Shown here: in pieces, positions 15,208 to 24,192 of the stretch | How the letters are laid out: each line of letters begins with the position of its first letter | How positions within the stretch are numbered: the stretch's first letter is position 1 | NCBI RefSeq assembly: GCF_019278565.1 | Contig: NZ_CP058988.1 | Span: 744,001-808,000, forward strand | Length of the DNA stretch: 64,000 nucleotides | Direction: 5' to 3' | From: Cellulophaga sp. HaHa_2_95 | GTDB lineage: Bacteria; Bacteroidota; Bacteroidia; Flavobacteriales; Flavobacteriaceae | Notes under the pieces: model-generated | Told to the model about the DNA's origin: nothing | The model's database searches: none | What the model saw: the letters and a program-made list of their open reading frames with translations, nothing else | Program-made: the position numbers and the translations under genes

Positions 15208-17460
15208 ATGAATAGAATTTTATTTTTATCGGCTTTTCTGTTTTCCATTTTTACAGTTGTAGCACAGAACAACACTAAAAAGGAAGATGTAAAAGTAGGA
15301 CTAGTCCTTAGTGGTGGTGGAGCAAAAGGATTTGCACATATTGGTGCGCTAAAAGTCATAGAAGAGGCCGGAGTAGAAATAGATTATATTGGAGGTACAA
15401 GTATGGGGGCAATTGTAGGTGCACTTTATGCTTCCGGTTATTCGGCAAATGAATTAGATTCTATATTTAGAAATACAGATTTCACTAAACTAATTCAGGA
15501 TAACTTGCCGCGTAGTTCAAAGACCTTTTATGAGAAAGATGATTCTGAACGGTATGCTTTGACCTTGCCATTCAATCACTTTAAAATATCTTTCCCTTCT
15601 GCAATTTCTAGCGGTCAAAGTATATATAATGAGTTAGTAAGGTTACTATATCATGTAAATAATGTAGATGATTTTAGTGAATTACCCATTCCGTTTTTCT
15701 GTATTGCTACGGATGTGGAGACAGGAAATGAAATAATTTTAAATAAAGGGTATCTTCCGGAAACCATAATGGCGAGCGGAACCTTTCCCTCTCTTTTTGA
15801 ACCTACTGAAATTGATGGAAGGGTCCTAATTGATGGTGGTGTTGTTAATAATTATCCGGTAGATGGGGTGCTGAAAATGGGTGCTGATGTAATTATTGGT
15901 GTAGACGTGCAGCACGGATTATCTAGCAGGGAAAACCTAGGATCAGCAACAGAAGTTTTACTGCAAATAAATAACTACAGAACCGTAAAAGATATGGTGG
16001 AGAAGGTGGAGAAAACAGACATCTATATAAAGCCCAACATAGAGAAATATTCGGTCATAGATTTTGCTTTCTTATCTGAAATTGTAAATAGTGGAGAACT
16101 TGCAGCAAGAGAGAATTACATAGCTTTAAAGGAATTGGCAAGCAAACAGAATAGAAAAAGGGTTAAGAGGGTTCCTGTAATTTGTAAAGACACTTTGCAT
16201 TTAAACAACCTTATTATTAATGGGAGTGATAACTACTCTAGAGGTTTTGTCAAGGGGAAGCTAAGGTTTCCATTAGATAACCATGTAGCTTTTGAAAAAT
16301 TACAACAAGGAATAGGAAACTTGTCTGCAACGGGCAACTTTAAAACAATCCGGTATCGGTTGGAGCCCGATGATAAAAAAACAGATTTAGTATTAGACTT
16401 ACGGGAAAGTAAAACCAAAACCTTTATAAAAATAGGGGTGCATTATGATGATTTGTTGAACAGTGCTGCCATTTTAAATCTAACTAAAAAAAATATTTTA
16501 TTTGATGATGATGTTGTTTCGTTTGATTTTATTTTAGGGGACAATGTAAGGTATAATTTAGAATACTATATAGATAAAGGCTCTTATTGGAGTTTTGGTA
16601 TAAATTCTAGATTCGTAGGGTTTGGACAAAATATAGATTACCAAAATTTTGAATCTAATTTTGATGTTCCTGTAGATCCTAATATTAAAAATATAAATAT
16701 TGATGTGTCAGACATCACCAACCAAGCTTACTTGCAGACAGTAGTTAAAGAAGAGTTTGCATTTACATTGGGTGTAGAGCATAAATTTTTAAAGTATAGT
16801 ACAGAAACCATTGGGGAGTTATCAGATGATGAGAATGCTGTGGTAGACGATAGGTTTTATTTTGAAAAAAGTAATTTTTTTAGTGCCTATGGTAAGTTAA
16901 CCTTAGATACCTATGATAGTAAGTATTTTCCGAGCAAAGGATTATATTTTGATGGCGATTTCCATTTCTATTTAGGATCATCCGATTTTACTAATAATTT
17001 CAGAGAATTTTCTATAGCACAATCTAAAATGGGCGTTGCTTTTCCTATTTTTAAAAACCTATCGCTGAATATTGAAACAGAAGGCGGTTTTAAATTGGGG
17101 ACCTCCGCGGTTACGTCTTTTGATTTTGTTTTGGGTGGTTTTGGGGCGGCTAAAATAAATAATTTTATTCCTTTTTATGGATACGATTTTTTAAGCTTAC
17201 CAGGAAACAGTTTTGTAAAAGGAATGATGAGATTGGATTATGAATTTACACCAAAAAATCATTTAATCTTTGCAGCTAATTATGCCAATGTAGATGATGA
17301 TCTTTTTAGAACAGGAGAGTGGTTTAAAGAGCCCACTTATTCAGGTTATGGTGTAGGTTGTGGTTGGGAGTCGTTTGTTGGTCCCGTACAGGTGATTTAC
17401 TCTTGGTCTCCAGAAAAATCTCAGTCCAATTTATTTTTTAGTGTAGGGTACTGGTTTTAA
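15208..17460 (+). CDS. Patatin-like phospholipase fused to an outer-membrane beta-barrel
   Basis: A 750-residue secreted or outer-membrane protein. The chosen ATG gives the signal peptide MNRILFLSAFLFSIFTVVAQ; a TTG 15 nt upstream is less likely. The N-terminal patatin domain has the oxyanion motif SGGGAKGFAHIG (about 35-46), the nucleophile elbow GTSMG (Ser65) and the catalytic Asp in IDGGVVNNYP (Asp209). After about residue 310 a POTRA-like segment and then a 16-strand-type barrel follow, ending with the aromatic residue in SVGYWF. This order matches the type Vd (PlpD-like) autotransporter plan, so the lipase may be displayed at or released from the surface. The phospholipid substrate is inferred from the family. 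Confidence 0.9.
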   Translation: MNRILFLSAFLFSIFTVVAQNNTKKEDVKVGLVLSGGGAKGFAHIGALKVIEEAGVEIDYIGGTSMGAIVGALYASGYSANELDSIFRNTDFTKLIQDNLPRSSKTFYEKDDSERYALTLPFNHFKISFPSAISSGQSIYNELVRLLYHVNNVDDFSELPIPFFCIATDVETGNEIILNKGYLPETIMASGTFPSLFEPTEIDGRVLIDGGVVNNYPVDGVLKMGADVIIGVDVQHGLSSRENLGSATEVLLQINNYRTVKDMVEKVEKTDIYIKPNIEKYSVIDFAFLSEIVNSGELAARENYIALKELASKQNRKRVKRVPVICKDTLHLNNLIINGSDNYSRGFVKGKLRFPLDNHVAFEKLQQGIGNLSATGNFKTIRYRLEPDDKKTDLVLDLRESKTKTFIKIGVHYDDLLNSAAILNLTKKNILFDDDVVSFDFILGDNVRYNLEYYIDKGSYWSFGINSRFVGFGQNIDYQNFESNFDVPVDPNIKNINIDVSDITNQAYLQTVVKEEFAFTLGVEHKFLKYSTETIGELSDDENAVVDDRFYFEKSNFFSAYGKLTLDTYDSKYFPSKGLYFDGDFHFYLGSSDFTNNFREFSIAQSKMGVAFPIFKNLSLNIETEGGFKLGTSAVTSFDFVLGGFGAAKINNFIPFYGYDFLSLPGNSFVKGMMRLDYEFTPKNHLIFAANYANVDDDLFRTGEWFKEPTYSGYGVGCGWESFVGPVQVIYSWSPEKSQSNLFFSVGYWF

Positions 17461-17589
17461 ATAAGGCTAAATGGTTTGTTATTAATTTACTACAAAAGTT
17501 GGTCTTTAATTACGATATTTGTAAAATGCTACAATACAGAGTTGATATTACGGCGCATCTTCGAGCCATGTGGTAAAGCTATTTTTAAT

Positions 17590-17607
17590 TCTTTCTTATA
17601 AGAAAGA
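17590..17607. promoter_or_regulatory. Perfect 18-bp palindrome upstream of the hydroxyphenylpyruvate dioxygenase gene
   Basis: TCTTTCTTATAAGAAAGA is identical to its reverse complement. It ends 48 nt before the ATG at 17656, in the expected control region. It may be an operator for a dimeric regulator. The preceding bases CTATTTTTAATTCTTT resemble the sequence before the tryptophan dioxygenase gene. Confidence 0.4.
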
Positions 17608-17655
17608 TAAAATAGTGTACACATACTTTTTATAAATCATTTCAAGATAAATATC

Positions 17656-18819
17656 ATGGCAGCAGAAATAAAAAACCTAAAAGATTTAAAGAATACGGAA
17701 TACTCGTTAAAAAAACTGTTTAAAGAAGCAGAGGATTTTCTTCCGCTACTAGGTACAGATTACGTGGAACTTTACGTGGGGAATGCAAAGCAATCTGCAC
17801 ATTATTATAAAACAGCCTTTGGGTTTCAGTCAGAAGCATATGCGGGTTTAGAGACAGGAGTTAAAGATCGTGTTTCCTATGTATTAAGGCAAGATAAGAT
17901 CCGCTTGGTCTTAACAACTCCACTAGAAAAAGACGGTGAAATTAATAGGCACATTAATGAGCATGGTGACGGTGTAAAAATTGTTGCGCTATGGGTAGAA
18001 GATGCCACTAAGGCATTTGAAGAAACGACCAAGCGTGGGGCAAAACCATATTTAGAACCAACAAGAGAGGAAGATGAAAACGGACATGTAGTAAGATCGG
18101 GAGTGTATACTTATGGGGAAACGGTTCATTTATTTGTAGAACGTAAAAATTACAAAGGGCTTTTCTTGCCAGGATTTAGAAAATGGGAATCTCATTACAA
18201 TCCGGCACCAACAGGAATCAAGTTTATTGATCATATTGTTGGTAACGTAGGTTGGAATGAAATGAACACGTGGTGTAAGTTTTATGGCGAAGTAATGGGC
18301 TTTGCTCAAATCGTTTCATTTGCAGATGATGATATTGCTACGGAGTATACAGCGCTTATGAGTAAGGTAATGAGCAATGGCAATGGTCGTGTGAAATTTC
18401 CAATAAACGAGCCTGCGAAAGGGAAAAAGAAATCGCAAATAGAAGAATATTTAGATTTTAATAATGGACCAGGGGTGCAGCATATGGCTTTGGCTACAGA
18501 TGATATTGTTGCTACGGTATCGGCAATGAGAGATCGTGGGGTGGAGTTCTTATATGTTCCTGACGAGTATTATGATGATTTGTTAGAACGTGTGGGTGAT
18601 ATTGATGAAGATGTTGAGGTGCTTAAGAAGCATGGTATTCTAATAGATAGGGATGAAGAAGGGTACCTTTTACAATTATTTACGAAAACTATTGTAGATA
18701 GACCTACCCTATTTTTTGAAATTATTCAACGAAAAGGTGCGCAATCTTTTGGAGTAGGGAACTTTAAAGCACTTTTTGAGGCGATAGAAAGAGAGCAAGA
18801 AGCTAGAGGAACGCTCTAA
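17656..18819 (+). CDS. hppD: 4-hydroxyphenylpyruvate dioxygenase
   Basis: Fe(II) dioxygenase that turns 4-hydroxyphenylpyruvate into homogentisate, the second step of tyrosine catabolism; cytosolic, 387 residues. Two vicinal-oxygen-chelate domains are visible: residues 30-165 (structural) and 185-360 (catalytic). The iron ligands are His193 in KFIDHIVGNV, His276 in GPGVQHMALATDD and Glu355 in LFFEIIQRKG. The C-terminal helix GVGNFKALFEAIEREQEARGTL, which gates the active site, is complete. No homogentisate dioxygenase gene is in the window. The 195-bp upstream region contains an 18-bp palindrome. The gene lies 1.3 kb from a tryptophan dioxygenase gene, which suggests a shared role in aromatic amino-acid degradation. 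Confidence 0.96.
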   Translation: MAAEIKNLKDLKNTEYSLKKLFKEAEDFLPLLGTDYVELYVGNAKQSAHYYKTAFGFQSEAYAGLETGVKDRVSYVLRQDKIRLVLTTPLEKDGEINRHINEHGDGVKIVALWVEDATKAFEETTKRGAKPYLEPTREEDENGHVVRSGVYTYGETVHLFVERKNYKGLFLPGFRKWESHYNPAPTGIKFIDHIVGNVGWNEMNTWCKFYGEVMGFAQIVSFADDDIATEYTALMSKVMSNGNGRVKFPINEPAKGKKKSQIEEYLDFNNGPGVQHMALATDDIVATVSAMRDRGVEFLYVPDEYYDDLLERVGDIDEDVEVLKKHGILIDRDEEGYLLQLFTKTIVDRPTLFFEIIQRKGAQSFGVGNFKALFEAIEREQEARGTL

Positions 18820-18908
18820 TTATGATCAATTTTCTTAATGAATTATTAATTTTTATCAGACTTCTATAAATTACTGTTAAGACTATAGTTAAAGTCCGTT
18901 AAAACTAA

Positions 18909-18938
18909 TTTTAGAATAAAAGGTTTGTTTTAACTTTG
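18909..18938 (+). promoter_or_regulatory. Promoter of the candidate small RNA
   Basis: TAACTTTG at 18931-18938 fully matches TAnnTTTG. TTTT at 18909-18912 lies 18 nt upstream as a weak -33 element. A start site near 18942-18945 is predicted, immediately before the first hairpin. Confidence 0.5.
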
Positions 18939-18941
18939 TCA

Positions 18942-19047
18942 TCAAATAAGGGGTGGTTCCCTTATTGACTTTAAGTATTGGTTTTTCATAATTTAAAGTT
19001 TGGTTGGTTATTTAGGGAAAGCCCAGTGGAAACACTGGGCTTTTTTT
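18942..19047 (+). ncRNA. Candidate structured small RNA, about 105 nt
   Basis: A consensus -7 element is followed at once by three perfect hairpins and a T run. Stem 1 is AATAAGGG (18945-18952) with CCCTTATT (18959-18966). Stem 2 is ACTTTAA (18968-18974) with TTAAAGT (18993-18999). Stem 3 is the terminator at 19018-19043. No plausible protein is encoded: the overlapping 65-codon frame runs through the terminator. The RNA stands alone between two + strand genes, 120 nt or more from each, and is not positioned as a 5' leader because its terminator lies about 155 nt before the next ATG. It could belong to a described flavobacterial RNA family such as Flavo-1, which I cannot verify here. Confidence 0.55.
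19018..19047 (+). terminator. Intrinsic terminator of the candidate small RNA
   Basis: AAAGCCCAGTG (19018-19028), loop GAAA, CACTGGGCTTT (19033-19043), then a T run. The stem is a perfect 11 bp with a GNRA-type loop. Confidence 0.85.
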
Positions 19048-19199
19048 ATTCTTTTTTTTCAATTACAATAGTTTGGAATAAATTTTGTTTATCTAAGTGT
19101 AAAGTTAATCCTGTGGAATTTGTTTTTTACTATTTTTACAGTGTTTGCTATAAATTAACCTCTTATCGCAATTAGATTCTTTAAGGCAATAGATAAAGT

Positions 19200-19979
19200 A
19201 TGAAAAAATTTTTACTACTCATATTCGTTATAGCAATTGGTGCAGTTCATGCGCAAGAGAAAAGTGAACCCTTCAAATCTGGAGAATGGCTAAAGTTTCG
19301 TATTCATTACGGTATTTTTAATGCAAGTAGTGCCACACTTCACCTCACCAACGATAATGTGAACGGGAAAAGCGTCTATAAAGTTCGTGGAGAAGGTAAG
19401 ACAACCGGAGCAGCGAGAGTTTTTTATAAGGTAGACGATGTTTATGAGAGTTACTTTGATAAAGAAGATGGTAGGCCTTATAAATTTGTTCGTAAAATAG
19501 ATGAAGGAGGTTATACTAAAGATATTGAAATCAATTTCGATTACAATAAGAAAAAAGCCGAGTTAAATGATAAGAAGAATGCGAAAAAAGAAAACTTTAC
19601 GATAACAAATAAGGTTCAGGATTTAATTTCAGCTTTTTATTATATCAGAAAAAATTATGACTTCAATGACCTTACAGAAGGTGAGTTTATTAAATTAGAT
19701 ATGTTATATGATGATGATGGAGTATATCAGTTTAAATTAAAGTATGTGGGTATAGATACCCTAAAAACAAAATATGGTAAAGTAGCTTGTTTAAAGTTTA
19801 GACCATATGTGCAATCTGGTCGTGTTTTTAAAGAAGAAGAAAGTTTGTCTTTATGGGTTTCCAATGATGATAATAAAATTCCAATTCGGATCAAAGCAGA
19901 TATTGCTGTTGGTTCTATTAAGGCAGATTTAGATGGGTATAATGGTTTAAATAACCAGTTTAAAATTATAATGGATTAA
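19200..19979 (+). CDS. DUF3108 secreted protein
   Basis: A 259-residue protein with signal peptide MKKFLLLIFVIAIGAVHAQ. The body matches the DUF3108 pattern: an opening FKSGEWLKFRIHYGIFNASSAT, alternating long beta-strands, the segment KVQDLISAFYYIRKNYD, and a closing ESLSLWVSNDDNKIPIRIKA. Such proteins are periplasmic, beta-rich and probably lipid- or polymer-binding; their biochemical role is not established. The start is fixed by the signal peptide. It precedes the tryptophan dioxygenase gene by 148 bp. An inverted repeat in that gap may serve as its terminator. Confidence 0.8.
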   Translation: MKKFLLLIFVIAIGAVHAQEKSEPFKSGEWLKFRIHYGIFNASSATLHLTNDNVNGKSVYKVRGEGKTTGAARVFYKVDDVYESYFDKEDGRPYKFVRKIDEGGYTKDIEINFDYNKKKAELNDKKNAKKENFTITNKVQDLISAFYYIRKNYDFNDLTEGEFIKLDMLYDDDGVYQFKLKYVGIDTLKTKYGKVACLKFRPYVQSGRVFKEEESLSLWVSNDDNKIPIRIKADIAVGSIKADLDGYNGLNNQFKIIMD

Positions 19980-20040
19980 ATTTTCTGGGCTATTTTGTTA
20001 AATAAAGTAGTATTAGGCTAGCGGAATAAAACTTGACTTC

Positions 20041-20078
20041 AATAAAGAATTCTATTTTAATTCTTTATTCTATTTTTG
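20041..20078 (+). promoter_or_regulatory. Inverted repeat abutting a -7 element before the tryptophan dioxygenase gene
   Basis: AATAAAGAATT (20041-20051), 7-nt spacer, AATTCTTTATT (20059-20069): a perfect 11-bp inverted repeat. TATTTTTG (20071-20078), a full TAnnTTTG match, follows directly, so the repeat covers the -33 region. It could be an operator, or a terminator for the DUF3108 gene, since the 3' side is T-rich. Confidence 0.45.
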
Positions 20079-20127
20079 TCAAAACATTGTTTTTTCAAAG
20101 TATTCCGTTAATCTAAATTTATTCCCA

Positions 20128-21096
20128 TTGAAAAGTAAAGAAGATATCGATCTGCAAATTTCGAAGCTTGAAGAAAAGTATAAGAATTCTGGTCAAGATT
20201 TAAGTTCCTATTTAGATGGTCTTCTTTATCAACGCTACTTAACATACTGGGATTATATACATTTAGATACGCTTCTAAGTCTTCAAATACCAAGAACGCA
20301 CTTTCCTGATGAAGAAATATTCATCATGTATCATCAAATTACAGAATTATATTTTAAGCTTATACTTCATGAGCAAAAACAATTAGTAGATGATAAAACA
20401 CAAGAGGTAGATTTCTTTATTGAAAAAGCTAATAGAATAAACAGTTACTACAGGGTGCTTATTTCGTCATTCAGTATTATGATAAATGGGATGGAGCGAG
20501 AGCAGTTCTTGCAATATAGAATGGCGCTACTACCTGCAAGTGGTTTTCAATCGGCACAATACAGGATGATTGAGATTTATGCCACTTCTATGGAGAATCT
20601 GGTGCACCAAACAGAGCGAGCTAATTTTTCTTCAGAGAATGAAATAGAAGAACTTTACGAACATATTTATTGGAAAAAAGGAGCTACAGATAAAGCTACT
20701 GGAGAAAAAACCTTAACGCTAAAGCAATTTGAATATAGGTACACGCCTAGATTAATTCGCATTGCTAATCAAGTAAAAGATAGTAGTATCTATGCCAAAT
20801 ATCTTCAGCTTCCAGAAAAGGACAAACAGAATGAATCTTTGATTAAGGCGTTGAAAGAACTAGATATTAATGCTAATGTTAATTGGCCATTAATGCATAT
20901 GGGTTCTGCATACCGTTACCTTGCTAAGGATAAGAAACCAATTGATGCAACAGGAGGAACAAATTGGAAAGAGTATTTGCCTCCAAGTTTCCAGAAAGTT
21001 GTGTTTTTTCCCGAGTTATATTCTAAAGATGAGTTAAATGATTGGGGAAAACAATGGGTAGACCATATCTTTAACCCTGAAAAAAGCACACATTGA
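20128..21096 (+). CDS. Tryptophan 2,3-dioxygenase family protein
   Basis: Haem enzyme that opens the indole ring of tryptophan to give N-formylkynurenine; cytosolic, 322 residues. The family core is FPDEEIFIMYHQITELYFKL, with His69 at the substrate-pocket position, followed by LILHEQK. MALLPASGFQSAQYRMIE is the typical central motif. The C-terminal part has the haem-side segment NWPLMHMGSAYRYL and ATGGTNWKEYLPP in place of the usual GTGGSSG loop. The likely start is TTG at 20128: the next Met is deep in the fold, and the upstream frame offers no ATG. The downstream M23 gene starts 2 nt after the stop codon, so the two are translationally close. This is the second aromatic-ring dioxygenase in 4 kb. 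Confidence 0.88.
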   Translation: MKSKEDIDLQISKLEEKYKNSGQDLSSYLDGLLYQRYLTYWDYIHLDTLLSLQIPRTHFPDEEIFIMYHQITELYFKLILHEQKQLVDDKTQEVDFFIEKANRINSYYRVLISSFSIMINGMEREQFLQYRMALLPASGFQSAQYRMIEIYATSMENLVHQTERANFSSENEIEELYEHIYWKKGATDKATGEKTLTLKQFEYRYTPRLIRIANQVKDSSIYAKYLQLPEKDKQNESLIKALKELDINANVNWPLMHMGSAYRYLAKDKKPIDATGGTNWKEYLPPSFQKVVFFPELYSKDELNDWGKQWVDHIFNPEKSTH

Positions 21097-21098
21097 GA

Positions 21099-22379
21099 AT
21101 GCAGAAGATTTGTTTGATTATATTGGCTTGCCTTTTTTTAAGCTCATGCGGAGATGAAAAAAAAGAAAAAGATACAGTAGAGAAAGTAGAAGTGATAGAA
21201 AAGCCTATTGTTGAGGCTTACGGTTTTAATTTAGAAGATTTTGTTGTTTTAAAAGATACGGTCCGTAATGGAGATAGTTTTGGAGACCTTATGATTAAAA
21301 ACAAGGTAGACTATCAGAAAATTTTTAAAATATCTACGGAATTCAAAGACACTTTTGATGTGCGTAAAATTAAAATTGGAAAGCCATATGCAATTTTAAA
21401 ATCTAAGGATACCTCAGAAATTGCTCAATATTTTATTTATGAAGATGACCGAATTAATTATACAGTGGTTGATTTGAGAGATTCTGTTATTGCCTATCAT
21501 GGTAAGAAAAATGTAAAGTATGTAGAAAGGGTAGCATCTGGTGTTATTAATTCTAATTTGTCTACTGCTATAAACGAACAAGGTATCGATTATATGGTTA
21601 CAAATAATTTATCTGAAATCTATGCTTGGTCTATCGATTTTTTTAGACTTCAAAAAGGAGATAAATTTAAAGTATTGTATAAAGAGAAATATATAAATGA
21701 TAGTATTTATGCAGGAGCAGAGCCAATAGAAGCTGCTTTTTTTGAGCACAATGGTGAGTCTTTTTATGCATTTTCGTATGAAACAGATTCGGTGAATAAC
21801 ATATCGGAATATTATAATGAACAGGCTAAAAATTTAAGAAGAGCTTTTTTAAAAGCACCAGTGGAGTTTAGTAGGATTTCTTCTCGTTATAATTTAAATA
21901 GAAGAATAGCCTACTATGGTTATAAAGTTAGGCCACACAAGGGTACAGATTATGCTGCTCCTATTGGGACGCCTATTCTAGCTACGGCCAACGGTACAGT
22001 TATAGAGTCAACCAGAAGAGGTGGTAATGGTAAGTATGTTAAAATAGAACACAATAGCACCTATAGCACCCAATACCTGCATATGAAAAATCAAAATGTT
22101 AAGAAAGGTCAATATGTGAAACAGGGAGATGTAATAGGTTGGATTGGGATGACAGGTAATACCGGAGGGCCTCATGTATGCTATCGTTTTTGGAAAAATG
22201 GAAAACAAGTGGATCCACTAAGAGAAAAGTTACCAGTAGCAGAGCCAATTGTTGATTCATTAAGAGGACGATATTTAGAATTTATAAGTCCAATTAAGGC
22301 AAAATTGGATAGCGTACCTTATACAGAAGTAAAAATACAAGAAGAAGTAAAAGAACAACAACCTTTAACACTTAAATAA
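21099..22379 (+). CDS. M23 (LytM-type) metallopeptidase-domain lipoprotein with Cys at a zinc-ligand position
   Basis: A 426-residue predicted lipoprotein (LACLFLSSC, Cys17), envelope-located, acting on or organising peptidoglycan. The chosen ATG is the first that gives a clean signal peptide. Residues 40-250 form a LysM- or OapA-like N-terminal region ([20 protein letters not shown]). The M23 domain covers about 270-380. Its metal and catalytic residues are His280 and Asp284 in [13 protein letters not shown], His328 in TQYLHMKN, and His359 in [10 protein letters not shown]. In the canonical GPHLHYE motif the second His binds zinc; here that position is Cys361. The gene lies 2 nt after the dioxygenase stop and 2 nt before pgi, forming a tight three-gene run. 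Confidence 0.88.
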   Translation: MQKICLIILACLFLSSCGDEKKEKDTVEKVEVIEKPIVEAYGFNLEDFVVLKDTVRNGDSFGDLMIKNKVDYQKIFKISTEFKDTFDVRKIKIGKPYAILKSKDTSEIAQYFIYEDDRINYTVVDLRDSVIAYHGKKNVKYVERVASGVINSNLSTAINEQGIDYMVTNNLSEIYAWSIDFFRLQKGDKFKVLYKEKYINDSIYAGAEPIEAAFFEHNGESFYAFSYETDSVNNISEYYNEQAKNLRRAFLKAPVEFSRISSRYNLNRRIAYYGYKVRPHKGTDYAAPIGTPILATANGTVIESTRRGGNGKYVKIEHNSTYSTQYLHMKNQNVKKGQYVKQGDVIGWIGMTGNTGGPHVCYRFWKNGKQVDPLREKLPVAEPIVDSLRGRYLEFISPIKAKLDSVPYTEVKIQEEVKEQQPLTLK

Positions 22380-22381
22380 AA

Positions 22382-24019
22382 ATGGCACTACAAAATATAA
22401 ACCCAACAAGTACAGAAGCATGGAAGCAATTAACAGCTCATTTCAATGCTAATAAGAATCAAGAGATAAAAGAATATTTTACATCAGATGCTACCCGTGC
22501 TGAGAAGTTTACTATTGAGTGGAATGATTTTTTAGTTGATTTTTCAAAAAATAGACTATCTAAAGAAACCTTAGATTTACTTCTTAATTTAGCGGAAGAG
22601 TTGAAGTTAAAAGATGCTATAGGTAAATATTTTGAAGGCGATATTATAAATGAAACAGAAGGTAGAGCTGTACTTCATACGGTTTTGAGAGCCAAGAAAA
22701 CAGATTCAGTTTTGGTTGATGGTGAAAATGTAGTGCCAGAGGTTTATGAGGTTAAAGAAAAAATAAAGGCATTTACAGCGTCTATTATATCAGGAGATAA
22801 AAAAGGATTTTCCGGTAAGAAGTTTACAGATGTTGTTAATATAGGTATTGGTGGTTCAGATTTGGGACCTGCCATGGTTGTAGAGGCATTGAAGTTTTAT
22901 GGCAACCATTTAAAAATGCATTTCGTAAGCAATGTAGATGGTGATCATGTGTATGAAACGTTACGTCATTTAGATCCCGAAACTACGTTGTTTGTGGTGG
23001 TTTCAAAAACTTTTACAACACAAGAAACTTTAAGTAATGCAACCACCATTAAAAAGTGGTTTTTAAAGCATGCAACACAAGCTGATGTTGCGAAACATTT
23101 TGCTGCAGTTTCTACAAATACGGAGAAGATTTCGGAATTTGGAATAGCTTCTGAGAATGTATTTCCTATGTGGGACTGGGTTGGTGGTCGTTTTTCATTG
23201 TGGAGTGCGGTAGGTTTATCTATTGCTTTGGCGGTAGGTTTCGATAATTTCGATGCTTTATTGGAAGGTGCTAACGAGATGGATGATCATTTTAAAGAAG
23301 AAGATTTTGATCAAAACATTCCAGTGGTATTAGCATTAATAAGTGTTTGGTATAATAATTTTTATGGTGCTGAAACGGAAGCTATCATTCCTTACACGCA
23401 ATACCTAAGTCGTTTTTCTGCTTATTTACAACAAGGTATAATGGAGAGTAACGGTAAAAGTGTAGATAGAGCAGGTAATCCTGTAACTTATCAAACGGGT
23501 ACAATTATTTGGGGAGAACCAGGCACAAATTCTCAGCATGCATTTTTTCAGTTAATACATCAGGGTACAAAAGTAATCCCAACAGATTTTATTGGATATA
23601 GAAATTCACTTCACGGTGATACGGATCATCATAATAAGCTAATGGCCAACTTTTTTGCTCAAACAGAAGCTTTGATGAATGGTAAGGAAGCTGCTGAGGT
23701 AAAGAAAGAGTTGGAGGAAAAAGGAATGGGGGAAAAATTATTAGATAAATTACTCCCTTTTAAAGTTTTTCAAGGTAATAATCCAACAAATACACTTTTG
23801 ATAGATAAGCTAACTCCTAAGAGTTTGGGAGCATTAATAGCAATGTACGAGCATAAAATATTCGTCCAAGGTGTTATTTGGAACATATTTAGTTATGATC
23901 AATGGGGTGTAGAACTTGGAAAACAATTAGCAACTACAATTCTTAAGGATATTGAGAATTCCGAAATTGCTAATCATGATTCATCAACATTAAATCTTTT
24001 GCATAATTTTAAGAAATAA
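22382..24019 (+). CDS. pgi: Glucose-6-phosphate isomerase
   Basis: Interconverts glucose-6-phosphate and fructose-6-phosphate; cytosolic, 545 residues, the normal length of the long PGI form. The SIS-fold signatures are clear: [34 protein letters not shown], the PGI signature [17 protein letters not shown], and [18 protein letters not shown] with the catalytic His. The last residues include the conserved [14 protein letters not shown]. It begins 2 nt after the M23 gene and likely shares its transcript. The closeness is best explained by operon packing, since no functional link is obvious. Confidence 0.97.
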   Translation: MALQNINPTSTEAWKQLTAHFNANKNQEIKEYFTSDATRAEKFTIEWNDFLVDFSKNRLSKETLDLLLNLAEELKLKDAIGKYFEGDIINETEGRAVLHTVLRAKKTDSVLVDGENVVPEVYEVKEKIKAFTASIISGDKKGFSGKKFTDVVNIGIGGSDLGPAMVVEALKFYGNHLKMHFVSNVDGDHVYETLRHLDPETTLFVVVSKTFTTQETLSNATTIKKWFLKHATQADVAKHFAAVSTNTEKISEFGIASENVFPMWDWVGGRFSLWSAVGLSIALAVGFDNFDALLEGANEMDDHFKEEDFDQNIPVVLALISVWYNNFYGAETEAIIPYTQYLSRFSAYLQQGIMESNGKSVDRAGNPVTYQTGTIIWGEPGTNSQHAFFQLIHQGTKVIPTDFIGYRNSLHGDTDHHNKLMANFFAQTEALMNGKEAAEVKKELEEKGMGEKLLDKLLPFKVFQGNNPTNTLLIDKLTPKSLGALIAMYEHKIFVQGVIWNIFSYDQWGVELGKQLATTILKDIENSEIANHDSSTLNLLHNFKK

Positions 24020-24192
24020 TTAGACTTTTTCTCTTTTTCTTAATAAAAGTTGATAAGTTCTTGTTTTACAGGTGTTAGACACGTGTTTTTATGTTAATTT
24101 TAGCAAAACTAATTTAACGTTTTGTTAATATACAAGTGCAATTAAAGTTTCACTTTTGCAGCAAAACTAAAACTAAAATAACACTTAGAAAA

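Noticed and set aside
18978..19175. 65-codon + strand frame after the hydroxyphenylpyruvate dioxygenase gene
   Set aside because: It runs through a perfect hairpin terminator, has no family resemblance and poor composition (Phe/Tyr/Cys-rich); the stretch is better explained as a structured RNA.
20041..20069. Inverted repeat read simply as the DUF3108 gene terminator
   Set aside because: Possible, since the 3' side is T-rich, but the stem is entirely A/T apart from two G-C pairs and is joined to a -7 element, so it was kept as an ambiguous regulatory site.
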